Assembly (NCBI RefSeq): GCF_043195135.1
Contig: NZ_JBAFWP010000012.1
DNA: 64,000 nt
Source: NCEH01 sp043195135
GTDB lineage: Bacteria > Pseudomonadota > Alphaproteobacteria > Rhizobiales > Xanthobacteraceae
Direction: 5' to 3' (one strand)
Shown here: positions 9,051-18,928 of the stretch, piece after piece
Position numbering within the stretch: position 1 is the stretch's first letter
How the letters are laid out: each line of letters opens with the position of its first letter
The notes under the pieces: generated by a model
What the model saw: only the letters and a program-made list of their open reading frames with translations
The model's database searches: none
What the model was told of the DNA's origin: nothing
Translations under genes and position numbers: made by a program

Positions 9051-9962
9051 TCAGCCTTCGCCGGCGGTGATCCGTGCCCGGTTGCCGGACGGGTCCTCGA
9101 GCAGCACCGCCCCGTCGACTTCCGCGAGCGGCACGCCGGCGGCCGCAAAGCGCGCCTTGAGGGCCGCGATCTCCGCCGGGGGAAGGACAATCTCGAACCC
9201 GGCGAGCCCGCTCGCATGCGCCGGCGGCGGGGCGGCGCCTTGCGAGTGCCACACGTTGAGGCCGAGATGGTGGTGGTATTTTCCCGCGCTGACGAACAAG
9301 GCGCCGGGATAGCGCGCCATCACCTCGAACCCGGCCAGCTCCACCCAGAAGCGATGGGCGGCGGCAAGGTCGCCGACCTTGAGATGGACGTGTCCCACGT
9401 CCGTGCCGGCGGGGGCGGGGCCAAGCTCCGCGCTTTCGCGGGCAAGGCTGTTCAGGTCCAGGCGCAGTGTCGCCATCTGCAGCTTGCCGTCGGGTCCGAA
9501 CCATTCGGCTTTCGGGCGGTCGCGATAGACTTCGATGCCGTTGCCGTCGGGATCGTCGAAATAGAGCGCCTCGCTCACCAGATGGTCCGAGGCGCCGAAC
9601 GGCACGCCGTGCGCGCGCAGCACGTTCATGCGCACCGCGAGGCTGGCCCGGTCGGGCACGCGAATGGCGGTGTGGAACAGGCCCGGCGCGTGCGCGGGCG
9701 GGGCGACCGCGTCGGCCGCCTCTTCAAGGACGATGAGAGGCACGCCACCGGCGCCGAGCGCGATGCGGCCCGCCTGCGGGGCGAGGCGGGTGAGGCCGAC
9801 CACCTGCTCGTAGAAGGCGGCCAGGGCCTGCGGCCGGCGCGTGCGCAGATGCACTGCGCCCAACCGCAGGGCGGCGGACAGACCGGCACGCGAGGACGGG
9901 GCAGGCGACGACGGGGCGGAGGAAGAAGGGCTGGGGGAAAGAGCGGAAACAGAGACGGACAT
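9051..9962 (-). CDS. VOC-family (CatE-like) ring-cleavage dioxygenase/glyoxalase protein
   Basis: A 303-residue protein with two vicinal-oxygen-chelate modules. The first (about residues 34-150) contains V-H-L-R-T, L-F-H-T-A-I-R and the family block Y-F-D-D-P-D-G-N-G-I-E-V-Y; the second (about 170-300) contains V-G-H-V-H-L-K-V-G-D and D-P-S-G-N-R-A-R-I. This resembles CatE-type catechol 2,3-dioxygenases, but many such proteins have unknown substrates, so only the fold is firm. The first 30 residues are Ser/Pro-rich and probably disordered. The start has AGGAG six bases upstream. It diverges from the TRAP transporter genes; a shared regulatory region of 289 bp lies between. Confidence 0.8.
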   Translation of the reverse strand: MSVSVSALSPSPSSSAPSSPAPSSRAGLSAALRLGAVHLRTRRPQALAAFYEQVVGLTRLAPQAGRIALGAGGVPLIVLEEAADAVAPPAHAPGLFHTAIRVPDRASLAVRMNVLRAHGVPFGASDHLVSEALYFDDPDGNGIEVYRDRPKAEWFGPDGKLQMATLRLDLNSLARESAELGPAPAGTDVGHVHLKVGDLAAAHRFWVELAGFEVMARYPGALFVSAGKYHHHLGLNVWHSQGAAPPPAHASGLAGFEIVLPPAEIAALKARFAAAGVPLAEVDGAVLLEDPSGNRARITAGEG

Positions 9963-10251
9963 GGCAAACTCCTGCGCCGGGTGCGGCGCGGATCCGCGCG
10001 CGGATCGATTTGCTCAAATTTATGCGCTCATTCGCCCCGGCGCCATTGCAGCGATGCAAACGCCCGCGTGCAAAGCGCGCCGCCACATCCACGCAGCCGC
10101 GTCCATCCTGTTGAAAGCCCGCGCGGAGCAGGGATTGTGACGCTTAGACGATAGTTGAGGCTTGAATGCATTTAGGGCTCCCTTATGGTGCCCGCCCAAT
10201 GGCGACGTGACCATCAGATCGCCTCAAGTGGAAATGCGGGGACACTCCCAA

Positions 10252-10869
10252 ATGAACATTCTGCTCGCGCTCAGCCGAGCGATCGATGCGGTGAACATCC
10301 GCATCGGCAAGGCCGTGGCATGGCTGATCCTGGTGGCGGTGCTGGTCTCTGCCCTGAACGCCGTCGTCCGCAAGGTCTTCGATCTCAGCTCCAATTCCTG
10401 GCTGGAATTGCAATGGGTGCTGTTCGCGGCGGTGTTCCTGCTCTGCGCGTCCTGGACCTTCATCGACAACGAGCATATCCGCATCGATATCATCAGCTCG
10501 CGCCTGTCCAAGCGCACCCGCGACGGCATCGATATTTTCGGGCACATCTTCTTCCTGATGCCCTTCGCCATCGTGCTGCTCGTCACCTCGATCCCGTTCG
10601 CACTGAATTCCTACGGCATCAACGAGCAGTCCCTGAATGCCGGCGGCCTGCCGCAATGGCCGGCGAAGGCGCTGGTGCCCATCGGCTTCTTCTTCCTGCT
10701 GCTCCAGGCGGTGTCCGAGCTGATCAAGCGCGTCGCCATCATCACCGGGCGCATGGAGGACCCGAACGAGAATGTGGGCGGCCACCTCGCCCTCGCCGCC
10801 GAGGCGGAACGTTTGCTGGCGGATGCCGAGCGGGTCGATATCCCCCTCGAACCGACCCCCAAGGCCTGA
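10252..10869 (+). CDS. TRAP transporter small permease (DctQ)
   Basis: A 205-residue membrane protein with four hydrophobic helices and the DctQ signature around W-L-E-L-Q-W-V-L-F-A and the segment D-N-E-H-I-R-I-D-I. DctQ subunits pair with DctM in sodium-driven uptake of organic anions such as C4-dicarboxylates or 2-oxo acids. I chose the ATG at 10252 (M-N-I-L-L-A-L) because upstream codons add non-conserved residues. The C-terminal 35 residues are polar and extend past the usual end of the family. The next gene, dctM, starts 16 bases downstream. No DctP substrate-binding gene is adjacent. Confidence 0.9.
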   Translation: MNILLALSRAIDAVNIRIGKAVAWLILVAVLVSALNAVVRKVFDLSSNSWLELQWVLFAAVFLLCASWTFIDNEHIRIDIISSRLSKRTRDGIDIFGHIFFLMPFAIVLLVTSIPFALNSYGINEQSLNAGGLPQWPAKALVPIGFFFLLLQAVSELIKRVAIITGRMEDPNENVGGHLALAAEAERLLADAERVDIPLEPTPKA

Positions 10870-10885
10870 GCGGGAGAACAGAAGA

Positions 10886-12817
10886 ATGTCCGCCTCCCGT
10901 ACCTTCAAGGTCGGCCTCGTGCTCGCCTGCGCCCTGGTCCTGCTGGGGCTCTCCAGCGATTTCGCGCTCGCCGCCGAACCCGGCCTGCGCGGCTGGTTCA
11001 CCCACAATATGGCGCCGATCATGTTCGGCGCCCTCGTGCTGTTCCTGCTGCTCGGCTATCCGGTGGCCTTCGCGCTGGCCGCGAACGGGCTGATCTTCGG
11101 CCTGATCGGCATCGAGCTCGGCCTGTTCCGCCCCGATTTCCTCCAGGCCCTGCCCGAGCGCGTCTACGGCACCATGAACAACGAGGTGCTGCTCGCAGTG
11201 CCGTTCTTCACCTTCATGGGGCTGGTGCTGGAGCGGTCCGGCATGGCGGAGGACCTGCTCGACACCATCGGCCAGGTGTTCGGCTCGATCCGCGGCGGTC
11301 TGGCCTATGCGGTGATCTTCGTCGGCGCGCTGCTGGCGGCCACCACCGGCGTGGTGGCGGCGTCCGTGATCTCCATGGGCCTGATCTCGCTGCCGATCAT
11401 GCTGCGGTACGGCTATGACCGGCGCGTCGCCTCGGGCGTCATCGCGGCGTCCGGCACGCTGGCCCAGATCATCCCGCCGTCGCTGGTGCTGATCGTGATG
11501 GCGGACCAGCTCAACCGTTCGGTCGGCGACATGTATACCGGCGCGTTCCTGCCGGGCCTGATCCTCGCCTGCCTTTATGCGGGCTATATCTTCCTGGTCT
11601 CCACCCTGTTCCCGACCGCGACGCCGGGCCTGCCGCTGGAGGCGCAGAACCTGCGCGATCCGCAGCAGAAAATGATGCCCTCGCGCATCCTCGGCGCGAT
11701 CGCTGCGGCGGGCTTTGCGGTGCTGATCACCACCGGCTCGCTGCCGGGGCTCACCGCCGGCTTCATTCCCGGCGTCGCGAACCTGGCGGTGTGGGGCGTG
11801 GTCTCGTTCGTGCTGCTCTATTTCGTGATGAGCGGCACCGCCAAGCTGCTGACGCCCTCCCTGTTCATCGCGCTCGCCATCGCGATCGGCGCGTCCATCT
11901 ATGTGATGCAGCAGGGCAGCGTGAAGTTCGGCGCCGATTATGTCGTGCTCACCATGTCCATGACGGTGGGCCTCGCCTTCGTGGTGGCGGTCATCAACCG
12001 GGTGTTCAGGCTCGGCCTGCTGTCCAAGCTCGCCGAGCAGGTGGTGTTCGTCATGGTGCCGCCGCTGGCGCTCATCTTCCTGGTGCTGGGCACCATCTTC
12101 ATCGGCGTCGCGACGCCGACCGAGGGCGGCGCCATGGGCTCGGTGGGCGCCATCCTGCTCGCCTCCGCGCGCGGCCGGCTGAAGTTCGACCTGCTGCGGC
12201 AGGCGACCTATTCCACCGCCAAGCTCTCGGCCTTCGTGCTGTTCATCCTGCTCGGCGCGCGCGTGTTCTCGCTCACCTTCTACGGGGTGGACGGGCATCA
12301 TTGGGTGGAAGAGCTGCTCACCTCGCTGCCCGGCGGCCAGACCGGCTTCCTCATCGTGGTGAACCTGCTGGTGTTCGTGCTGGCCTTCTTCCTCGATTAT
12401 TTCGAGCTGGCCTTCATCATCATTCCGCTGCTGGGGCCTGCGGCGGACAAGCTGGGCATCGACCTGATCTGGTTCGGCGTCATCCTGGCGGTGAACATGC
12501 AGACCTCGTTCATGCATCCCCCGTTCGGCTTCGCCCTGTTCTTCCTGCGCTCGGTGGCGCCGAAGGTGCCCTATCTCGACCGGGTGACCGGGCGGCGCAT
12601 GGAGCCGGTGACGACCGGGCAGATCTATTGGGGCGCGGTGCCGTTCGTGATCATCCAGCTGATCATGGTGGCGCTGGTGATCCTGTTCCCGCAGATGGTG
12701 ACGCACTACAAATCGGGCGGCGTGTCGCTGGATCAGAACCAGATCCAGCAGCAGTTCGACAACATCTCGCCCAATATCGGCGATCCGCCGCCTCCGGTGC
12801 TCGATTTCGGCAAATAG
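10886..12817 (+). CDS. TRAP transporter large permease (DctM), long type
   Basis: A 643-residue protein, much longer than the roughly 430 residues of the standard DctM, as in the subgroup annotated for mannitol/chloroaromatic compounds. Recognisable blocks are V-P-F-F-T-F-M-G near residue 106, A-A-S-G-T-L-A-Q-I-I-P-P-S near 188 and a late M-H-P-P-F-G-F-A-L-F. The extra length comes from an N-terminal segment and an inserted set of helices at about 260-390. It forms the transport channel with DctQ encoded just upstream. I chose the ATG at 10886, preceded by GGGAGAA. A bidirectional terminator closes the unit. Substrate is unknown. Confidence 0.9.
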   Translation: MSASRTFKVGLVLACALVLLGLSSDFALAAEPGLRGWFTHNMAPIMFGALVLFLLLGYPVAFALAANGLIFGLIGIELGLFRPDFLQALPERVYGTMNNEVLLAVPFFTFMGLVLERSGMAEDLLDTIGQVFGSIRGGLAYAVIFVGALLAATTGVVAASVISMGLISLPIMLRYGYDRRVASGVIAASGTLAQIIPPSLVLIVMADQLNRSVGDMYTGAFLPGLILACLYAGYIFLVSTLFPTATPGLPLEAQNLRDPQQKMMPSRILGAIAAAGFAVLITTGSLPGLTAGFIPGVANLAVWGVVSFVLLYFVMSGTAKLLTPSLFIALAIAIGASIYVMQQGSVKFGADYVVLTMSMTVGLAFVVAVINRVFRLGLLSKLAEQVVFVMVPPLALIFLVLGTIFIGVATPTEGGAMGSVGAILLASARGRLKFDLLRQATYSTAKLSAFVLFILLGARVFSLTFYGVDGHHWVEELLTSLPGGQTGFLIVVNLLVFVLAFFLDYFELAFIIIPLLGPAADKLGIDLIWFGVILAVNMQTSFMHPPFGFALFFLRSVAPKVPYLDRVTGRRMEPVTTGQIYWGAVPFVIIQLIMVALVILFPQMVTHYKSGGVSLDQNQIQQQFDNISPNIGDPPPPVLDFGK

Positions 12818-12840
12818 CCGGGGCGAACGGGCAAAAAAGA

Positions 12841-12875
12841 AGAGCGCCAACTTTCCGTTGGCGCTCTTTTTGTTT
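12841..12875. terminator. Bidirectional terminator between dctM and ecm
   Basis: A perfect 11-bp stem (12841-12851 with 12857-12867) with a 5-base loop is flanked by an A-run on the left and TTTTTGTTT on the right. It can therefore end both the plus-strand dctM transcript and the minus-strand ecm transcript. Confidence 0.92.
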
Positions 12876-12913
12876 CTGCGGATGCTGAAGATCCGAACGC
12901 CGCAAAGCCGGGC

Positions 12914-14887
12914 TCAGGCCGCCTTCTGCGCCTCGCGGTCCACGATGGCGACGATGTCGGCCATGATGCGGTTCAGCTCGAAATTCTTGGGCGTATAGAC
13001 CGCCGCCACGCCGAACGCCTTGAGCTGGGCTTCGTCCTCGGGCGGAATGATGCCGCCGACCACCACCGGCACGTCGGTCAGCCCCTCGGCGCGCAGGCGG
13101 TCCATCACGTCGCGCACCAGCGGCACATGGGAGCCGGAGAGGATGGACAGGCCGATGACATGGACGCTCTCCTCCAGGGCGGCGTTCACGATCTCGGCCG
13201 GGGTCAGGCGGATGCCCTCATAGACCACTTCCATGCCGGCATCGCGGGCCCGCACGGCGATCTGCTCGGCGCCGTTGGAATGCCCGTCCAGGCCCGGTTT
13301 GCCCACCAGGAACTTGATGCGGCGGCCGAGCTTGGCGGAGACCGCCTCGACGCTGGCGCGCACCTCGTCGAGCCCCTGGGTGTCGACGCGCGCGGCCCGG
13401 CCGACGCCCGTGGGCGCGCGATATTCGCCGAACACCTCCCGCAGGCAGGAGCCCCATTCCCCGGTGGTGATGCCGGCCTTCGCGCAGAGGATGGAGGGCT
13501 CCATGATGTTGCGTCCCTCCTGCGCGGCGCTGCGCAGGCCGGCCAGCGCGGCATCCACGTCCGCCGGATCGCGCGCCGCGCGCCAGGCCTGGAGGCGGGC
13601 GATCTGTTCCGGCTCCACATGCTCCGGCACGGTGAGGATGGAGCCTTCCCCGGTGGTGAGGGGGGAGGGCTCGGTCTCGGTCCAGCGGTTGACGCCGACC
13701 ACCACCTGCTCGCCGCGCTCGATATTCTCCAGCCGTCGGGTGTTGGATTCCACCAGCGCCTGCTTCATGTAGCTGTTTTCCACCGCCGCGACCGCGCCGC
13801 CCATGGCCTCGATGCGGGCGAGCTCGGCCCGCGCTTCGTCCTTCAGCGCCTCGACCTTCTTGGCGATCTCGGTGGAGCCGTCGAAGATGTCGCCATAGTC
13901 CAGCAGGTCGGTTTCATAGGCCACCACCTGCTGCATGCGCAGCGACCATTGCTGGTCGAACGAGCGCGGCAGGCCGAGCGCCTCGTTCCAGGCCGGCAAT
14001 TGCACGGCGCGCGCCCGCGCCTTCTTGGACAGCGTCACCGCCAGCATTTCCAGCAGGATGCGATAGACGTTATTCTCCGGCTGCTGCTCGGTGAGGCCGA
14101 GCGAATTCACCTGCACGCCGTAGCGGAACAGCTTCTGCTTGGGATCGGTGATGCCGTAGCGGTTGACGCAGATCTCGTCCCACAGATCGACGAACGCCCG
14201 CATCTTGCACATCTCGGTGATGAACCGCATGCCGGCGTTCACGAAGAAGGAGATGCGCCCCACCACCTCGCCGAACACCGCGCCCTGCGCCTCGCCGGAA
14301 TTCTTCACCGTGTCGAGAATGGCGATGGCATTGGCGAGCGCGAACGCGAGTTCCTGCACCGGCGTCGCGCCGGCTTCCTGCAGATGGTAGGAGCACACGT
14401 TCATGGGATTCCAGCGCGGCAAATGCTCGGTCGTGAAGACGATCACGTCCTTGGTGAGCCGCATGGAGGGCGCGGGCGGGAACACATAGGTGCCGCGCGA
14501 GAGATATTCCTTGATGATGTCGTTCTGCGTGGTGCCCTGGAGCAGCTTGCGGTCCGCGCCCTGCTCGTCGGCGGCGGCGATATAGAGCGCCAGCAGCCAG
14601 GGGGCGCAGGCATTGATGGTCATGGAGGTGTTCATTTCGGCGAGCGGAATGTCCTTGAACAGGGTCCGCATGTCGCCGAGATGGGAGATCGGCACCCCCA
14701 CCTTGCCCACTTCGCCGCGCGCCAGGGGGTGGTCGCTGTCGTATCCGGTCTGGGTGGGCAGGTCGAACGCGACCGAAAGCCCGGTCTGTCCCTTGGCCAG
14801 ATTGGAACGATAAAGCCGGTTGGAGTCCGCGGCAGTGGAATGACCCGCATAGGTGCGGAACAACCAGGGTTTATCGCGGCTGGTCAT
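12914..14887 (-). CDS. ecm: Ethylmalonyl-CoA mutase
   Basis: A coenzyme B12-dependent mutase that converts (2R)-ethylmalonyl-CoA to methylsuccinyl-CoA in the ethylmalonyl-CoA pathway for acetyl-CoA assimilation; also known as MeaA. The 657 residues comprise a TIM-barrel substrate domain, with the family opening P-W-L-F-R-T-Y-A-G-H-S and the block S-V-A-F-D-L-P-T-Q-T-G-Y-D-S-D, and a C-terminal cobalamin domain with D534-G-H536-S-N-G539, the lower-ligand motif. I chose the ATG at 14887 with GAGGA seven bases upstream; the longer frame to 14935 is unlikely. Ccr, which makes its precursor, is encoded divergently 0.7 kb away. Methylmalonyl-CoA mutase is the main alternative but has a different length and start. 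Confidence 0.93.
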   Translation of the reverse strand: MTSRDKPWLFRTYAGHSTAADSNRLYRSNLAKGQTGLSVAFDLPTQTGYDSDHPLARGEVGKVGVPISHLGDMRTLFKDIPLAEMNTSMTINACAPWLLALYIAAADEQGADRKLLQGTTQNDIIKEYLSRGTYVFPPAPSMRLTKDVIVFTTEHLPRWNPMNVCSYHLQEAGATPVQELAFALANAIAILDTVKNSGEAQGAVFGEVVGRISFFVNAGMRFITEMCKMRAFVDLWDEICVNRYGITDPKQKLFRYGVQVNSLGLTEQQPENNVYRILLEMLAVTLSKKARARAVQLPAWNEALGLPRSFDQQWSLRMQQVVAYETDLLDYGDIFDGSTEIAKKVEALKDEARAELARIEAMGGAVAAVENSYMKQALVESNTRRLENIERGEQVVVGVNRWTETEPSPLTTGEGSILTVPEHVEPEQIARLQAWRAARDPADVDAALAGLRSAAQEGRNIMEPSILCAKAGITTGEWGSCLREVFGEYRAPTGVGRAARVDTQGLDEVRASVEAVSAKLGRRIKFLVGKPGLDGHSNGAEQIAVRARDAGMEVVYEGIRLTPAEIVNAALEESVHVIGLSILSGSHVPLVRDVMDRLRAEGLTDVPVVVGGIIPPEDEAQLKAFGVAAVYTPKNFELNRIMADIVAIVDREAQKAA

Positions 14888-14913
14888 TGGCACGTCCTCA
14901 TTCTCCACCCAAG

Positions 14914-14939
14914 TTTGCAATAATGTGCGCTGCAACGCG
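14914..14939. promoter_or_regulatory. Possible operator upstream of ecm (TTTGCAA / TGCAA inverted halves)
   Basis: Twenty-seven bases upstream of the ecm start there is TTTGCAA, and eleven bases further a TGCAA, giving the inverted pair TTGCA-N11-TGCAA. The right half lies in the 11-mer GCTGCAACGCG, which recurs exactly at 15533-15543, about 50 bases before ccr. TTTGCAA-type sites are bound by short-chain acyl-CoA regulators of the PccR/RamB group. The match is short, so this is only a candidate. Confidence 0.3.
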
Positions 14940-14993
14940 GCCGTCGTCGATTGGAAAATATGCGGTGCGGCGTAGAAATCTTCTGCGCTGCGG

Positions 14994-15233
14994 TCAGCGC
15001 TTCACGAGGCTGATGACGAACAGCAGGATCACCGCCCCGATGGTGGCGCTGATGATCTGGCCCAGCAGTCCGCCGACAATGAAGACGTTGCCGAACAGAA
15101 AGCCGCCGATCAGCGCGCCGACGATGCCCACGGCGACGTTGCCGAGCGCGCCGAACCCGCCGCCGCGAAACAACTGGCCGGCGAGCCAGCCGGCGATTGC
15201 GCCGATGAGGAGCATTCCGATAAGGCCGATCAT
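14994..15233 (-). CDS. GlsB/YeaQ/YmgE family membrane protein
   Basis: A 79-residue, glycine-rich membrane protein with three hydrophobic helices. It has the family features G-A-I-A-G-W-L-A-G in the first helix and G-I-V-G-A-L-I-G-G-F-L in the second. These transglycosylase-associated proteins are induced by stress in several bacteria, but their activity is not established. The ATG at 15233 has GTGAGGA five bases upstream, which settles the start against a longer frame to 15425. It lies 106 bases upstream of ecm on the same strand, but a functional link is doubtful. Confidence 0.85.
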   Translation of the reverse strand: MIGLIGMLLIGAIAGWLAGQLFRGGGFGALGNVAVGIVGALIGGFLFGNVFIVGGLLGQIISATIGAVILLFVISLVKR

Positions 15234-15590
15234 GGCGATCCTCACAACCGAGTGGGGCGCGGACGCGCGCCAGGATTGGATTGTTGCCTGAAAGCCGCGG
15301 GCCGGTCGAGTGCGCACGCCGCGCCCGCGTTCGGAAACGACGCAATTGCGTGGTCTCCCCGACCAAAGTTGGGGGCGCGCCGGGCGCCTGGGCCGTGCCA
15401 CCTTGCGCGTACGCCCCGGCAGCACGGCCGCTGCCGGCCCGCTTCAAGCGTGGTCCGCGCGGTTGCTGCCCGCCGGCGGTAAACCATAGAGGCGTTATAA
15501 ACGGGGCTCGCCAGCGGAATTTTCTCTGCTACGCTGCAACGCGAAACAAATGCGGCCGAAACGGCCCCGGAGGAAGGAAGGACGGGAGCA
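15234..15590. other. 357-bp intergenic region upstream of ccr and of the GlsB gene
   Basis: This region holds the divergent promoters of ccr and the GlsB-like gene. The 11-mer GCTGCAACGCG at 15533-15543 is shared with the ecm upstream region. No open frame with a plausible ribosome site, no hairpin terminator and no repeat was seen. Confidence 0.6.
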
Positions 15591-16877
<1,287 letters not shown>

Positions 16878-16915
16878 TCGCCCGGCCCCGGAGCGCAGCC
16901 AGCGCGAGCAAAACG

Positions 16916-16946
16916 GCACGGGGGCAGCGCCTGCTCCCGTGCTTTT
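16916..16946 (+). terminator. Terminator after ccr
   Basis: A 12-bp stem with one G-T wobble (16916-16927 with 16931-16942) and a three-base loop is followed by TTTT. It lies 38 bases after the ccr stop codon, and an A-run precedes it. Confidence 0.88.
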
Positions 16947-17094
16947 CCTGTGCGGCAGGGGTTTCCGCGCGTCGCGCGTGTGCCAGACCTGAAGCCTTGC
17001 CGCCTGTGCTTATCTCGCCCTGCGGAGCAGGTGGGCACCAGGAATGAGAAGCTTTTTGCTTCCGCAAAGGCCGCCGGGCCTCTACACCCGCGGG

Positions 17095-18375
17095 ATGAAC
17101 CCTTCCCCTGAACTGCCCACCGATCCCGTCGCGCGTCGCGCAGCCTCCGCGCCTGCGCCCCATGTGGCGGTAATCGGCGCCGGTCCGGCCGGGCTCATGG
17201 CCGCCGATCGCCTGGTGGCGCAAGGCCACCGGGTGAGCGTGTTCGAGAAGATGCCCTCGCCCGCGCGCAAATTCCTCATGGCGGGGCGGGGTGGGCTCAA
17301 TCTCACCCACAGCGAGCCGCTGGAACATTTCCTCTCCCGCTATGGCGAGATCGCGCCGCTGCTCGACGGCGCGATCCGCGCCTTTCCACCCGAGGCGGTG
17401 CGGGCGTTCGCGGCGGAACTGGGCGAATCCACCTTCATCGGCTCCAGCGGCCGGGTGTTTCCCGACAGCTTCAAGGCATCGCCCCTGCTGCGCGCCTGGC
17501 TGCGGCGGCTCGGAACCCTCGGGGTGGACCTGCACACCCGGCACGAATGGCGCGGCTGGTCCTCGACCGGCGCCCTGATGTTCGAGACGCCGGAAGGACC
17601 GAAGGAGATCGTCGCCGATGCGACGCTGCTCGCGCTCGGCGGCGCGTCCTGGCCCCGGCTCGGGGGCGATGGGGGCTGGACGCAGCATCTCGCGTCGCGC
17701 GGCATCGCGCTCGCCCCGTTCGCGCCGGCCAATATGGGGCTGGAAATCGAGTGGTCGGCGCCGTTCCGCGAACGGTTCGCGGGCGAGCCGCTGAAGCGCA
17801 TCGCGCTTTCCTGCGCCGGTGCGGGCCCGGTGCGCGGGGAGGCCGTGGTGACGGCGCGAGGCCTTGAGGGCGGGGCGGTCTATGCGCTCTCCCGCGCGGT
17901 GCGCGACCGTCTCGCGGCCGAGGGCGAAGCCCATCTGCGGCTCGACCTGCGCCCGGATTTCGACCAGGCGCTGATCGCGCGGCGGCTGGCGACGGGGCCG
18001 CTGAAACAATCGCTCTCCAACCGCCTGCGCAAGGCGGTCGGGCTCTCGCCGGTGGCGGTGGGGCTGCTGCGTGAGGCGGCTGGCGTCGCGCTGCCCACCG
18101 ATCCGGCGGCGCTGGCGCGCCTCATCAAGGCCGCGCCCATTAAGGTGCGCGCGGTCGCCGGGCTGGACCGGGCGATTTCGAGTGCTGGCGGCCTCGTCTT
18201 CGATGCGCTGGACGATCATTTCATGCTGCGCGCCCTTCCCGGCACGTTTGCGTGCGGGGAAATGCTGGATTGGGAAGCGCCCACCGGGGGCTATCTGCTG
18301 CAGGCCTGCTTCGCCACCGGCCGCGCGGCGGGCGAGGGCATCTCCGCCTTCCTCGCGGCGCGCGCTACCCCTTGA
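17095..18375 (+). CDS. TIGR03862-family flavoprotein (HI0933/BaiN-like)
   Basis: A soluble FAD-binding oxidoreductase of 426 residues. It has the dinucleotide motif G-A-G-P-A-G-L-M-A-A near residue 26, the family block R-K-F-L-M-A-G-R-G-G-L-N-L-T and a C-terminal G-T-F-A-C-G-E-M-L-D-W-E-A-P-T-G-G-Y segment that contacts FAD. These blocks are shared by the BaiN/HI0933 group and the related TIGR03862 subgroup; substrates of the subgroup are not known. The start is uncertain: the ATG at 17095 begins close to the conserved region, whereas an ATG at 17044 adds 17 residues. The 3' end overlaps the convergent DUF924 gene by 11 bases. Confidence 0.85.
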   Translation: MNPSPELPTDPVARRAASAPAPHVAVIGAGPAGLMAADRLVAQGHRVSVFEKMPSPARKFLMAGRGGLNLTHSEPLEHFLSRYGEIAPLLDGAIRAFPPEAVRAFAAELGESTFIGSSGRVFPDSFKASPLLRAWLRRLGTLGVDLHTRHEWRGWSSTGALMFETPEGPKEIVADATLLALGGASWPRLGGDGGWTQHLASRGIALAPFAPANMGLEIEWSAPFRERFAGEPLKRIALSCAGAGPVRGEAVVTARGLEGGAVYALSRAVRDRLAAEGEAHLRLDLRPDFDQALIARRLATGPLKQSLSNRLRKAVGLSPVAVGLLREAAGVALPTDPAALARLIKAAPIKVRAVAGLDRAISSAGGLVFDALDDHFMLRALPGTFACGEMLDWEAPTGGYLLQACFATGRAAGEGISAFLAARATP

Positions 18376-18928
18376 AGCCGCCCGCCGCGAGATAGGCTTC
18401 TTCCTCCGCCGTCATGACCCGGCCGAGGATGGGGTTGCGATGCGGGAAGCGGCCGAAGCGGGCGATCACGTCGCGGTGGATGAGCGCATATTTCAGCTCC
18501 TCCGCCGCGCCCAGCTGCTCATAGAGCGCCACGCATCGCTGCTGGCAGGCGAGATCCTCCGCATGCATCAGCGGCAGGAAGAAGAAGGCGCGCAGCACCG
18601 GTTCAAATGCCTGCTCGAAGCCATGGGCCAGGGCGCGGTCCGCCACCTGCCGCGCGGCCGCATCGGTGGCGAAGGCGCGCGGCGTGCCGCGAAAGACGTT
18701 GCGCGGCACCTGGTCCAGCAGCAGCACGAGGGCGAGCGCGCCCTCCGCGCTGTCCTCGTAATCGGCCAGGACCGTCGATCCCGCGCCGCGGGCGACCGCA
18801 TCCTCATGTGCGGACAACAGCCGCGCCCGCACCTCGGCATCGAACGCCGGATCGGAAGAAAACCAGCGATCATACCCCGCGGCGCGCCAGAAACCGACGA
18901 TCTCGGACGGGGTGGGCAGGGATGTCAT
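18365..18928 (-). CDS. DUF924 family protein
   Basis: A 187-residue all-helical protein containing the family blocks F-W-R-A-A-G, L-L-L-D-Q-V-P-R-N-V-F-R-G and R-F-G-R-F-P-H-R-N. Sequence order and length match DUF924, a widespread bacterial and fungal family with a TPR-like fold and no known activity. Its start overlaps the stop of the upstream COG0523 GTPase gene as ATGA, which indicates translational coupling. Its 3' end overlaps the convergent flavoprotein gene by 11 bases, so the two transcripts are antisense over that short stretch. Confidence 0.9.
   Translation of the reverse strand: MTSLPTPSEIVGFWRAAGYDRWFSSDPAFDAEVRARLLSAHEDAVARGAGSTVLADYEDSAEGALALVLLLDQVPRNVFRGTPRAFATDAAARQVADRALAHGFEQAFEPVLRAFFFLPLMHAEDLACQQRCVALYEQLGAAEELKYALIHRDVIARFGRFPHRNPILGRVMTAEEEAYLAAGGFKG

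Noticed and set aside
12914..14887. Methylmalonyl-CoA mutase instead of ethylmalonyl-CoA mutase
   Set aside because: The single-chain length of 657 residues, the P-W-L-F-R-T-Y-A-G-H-S start and the adjacent ccr gene all favour Ecm.
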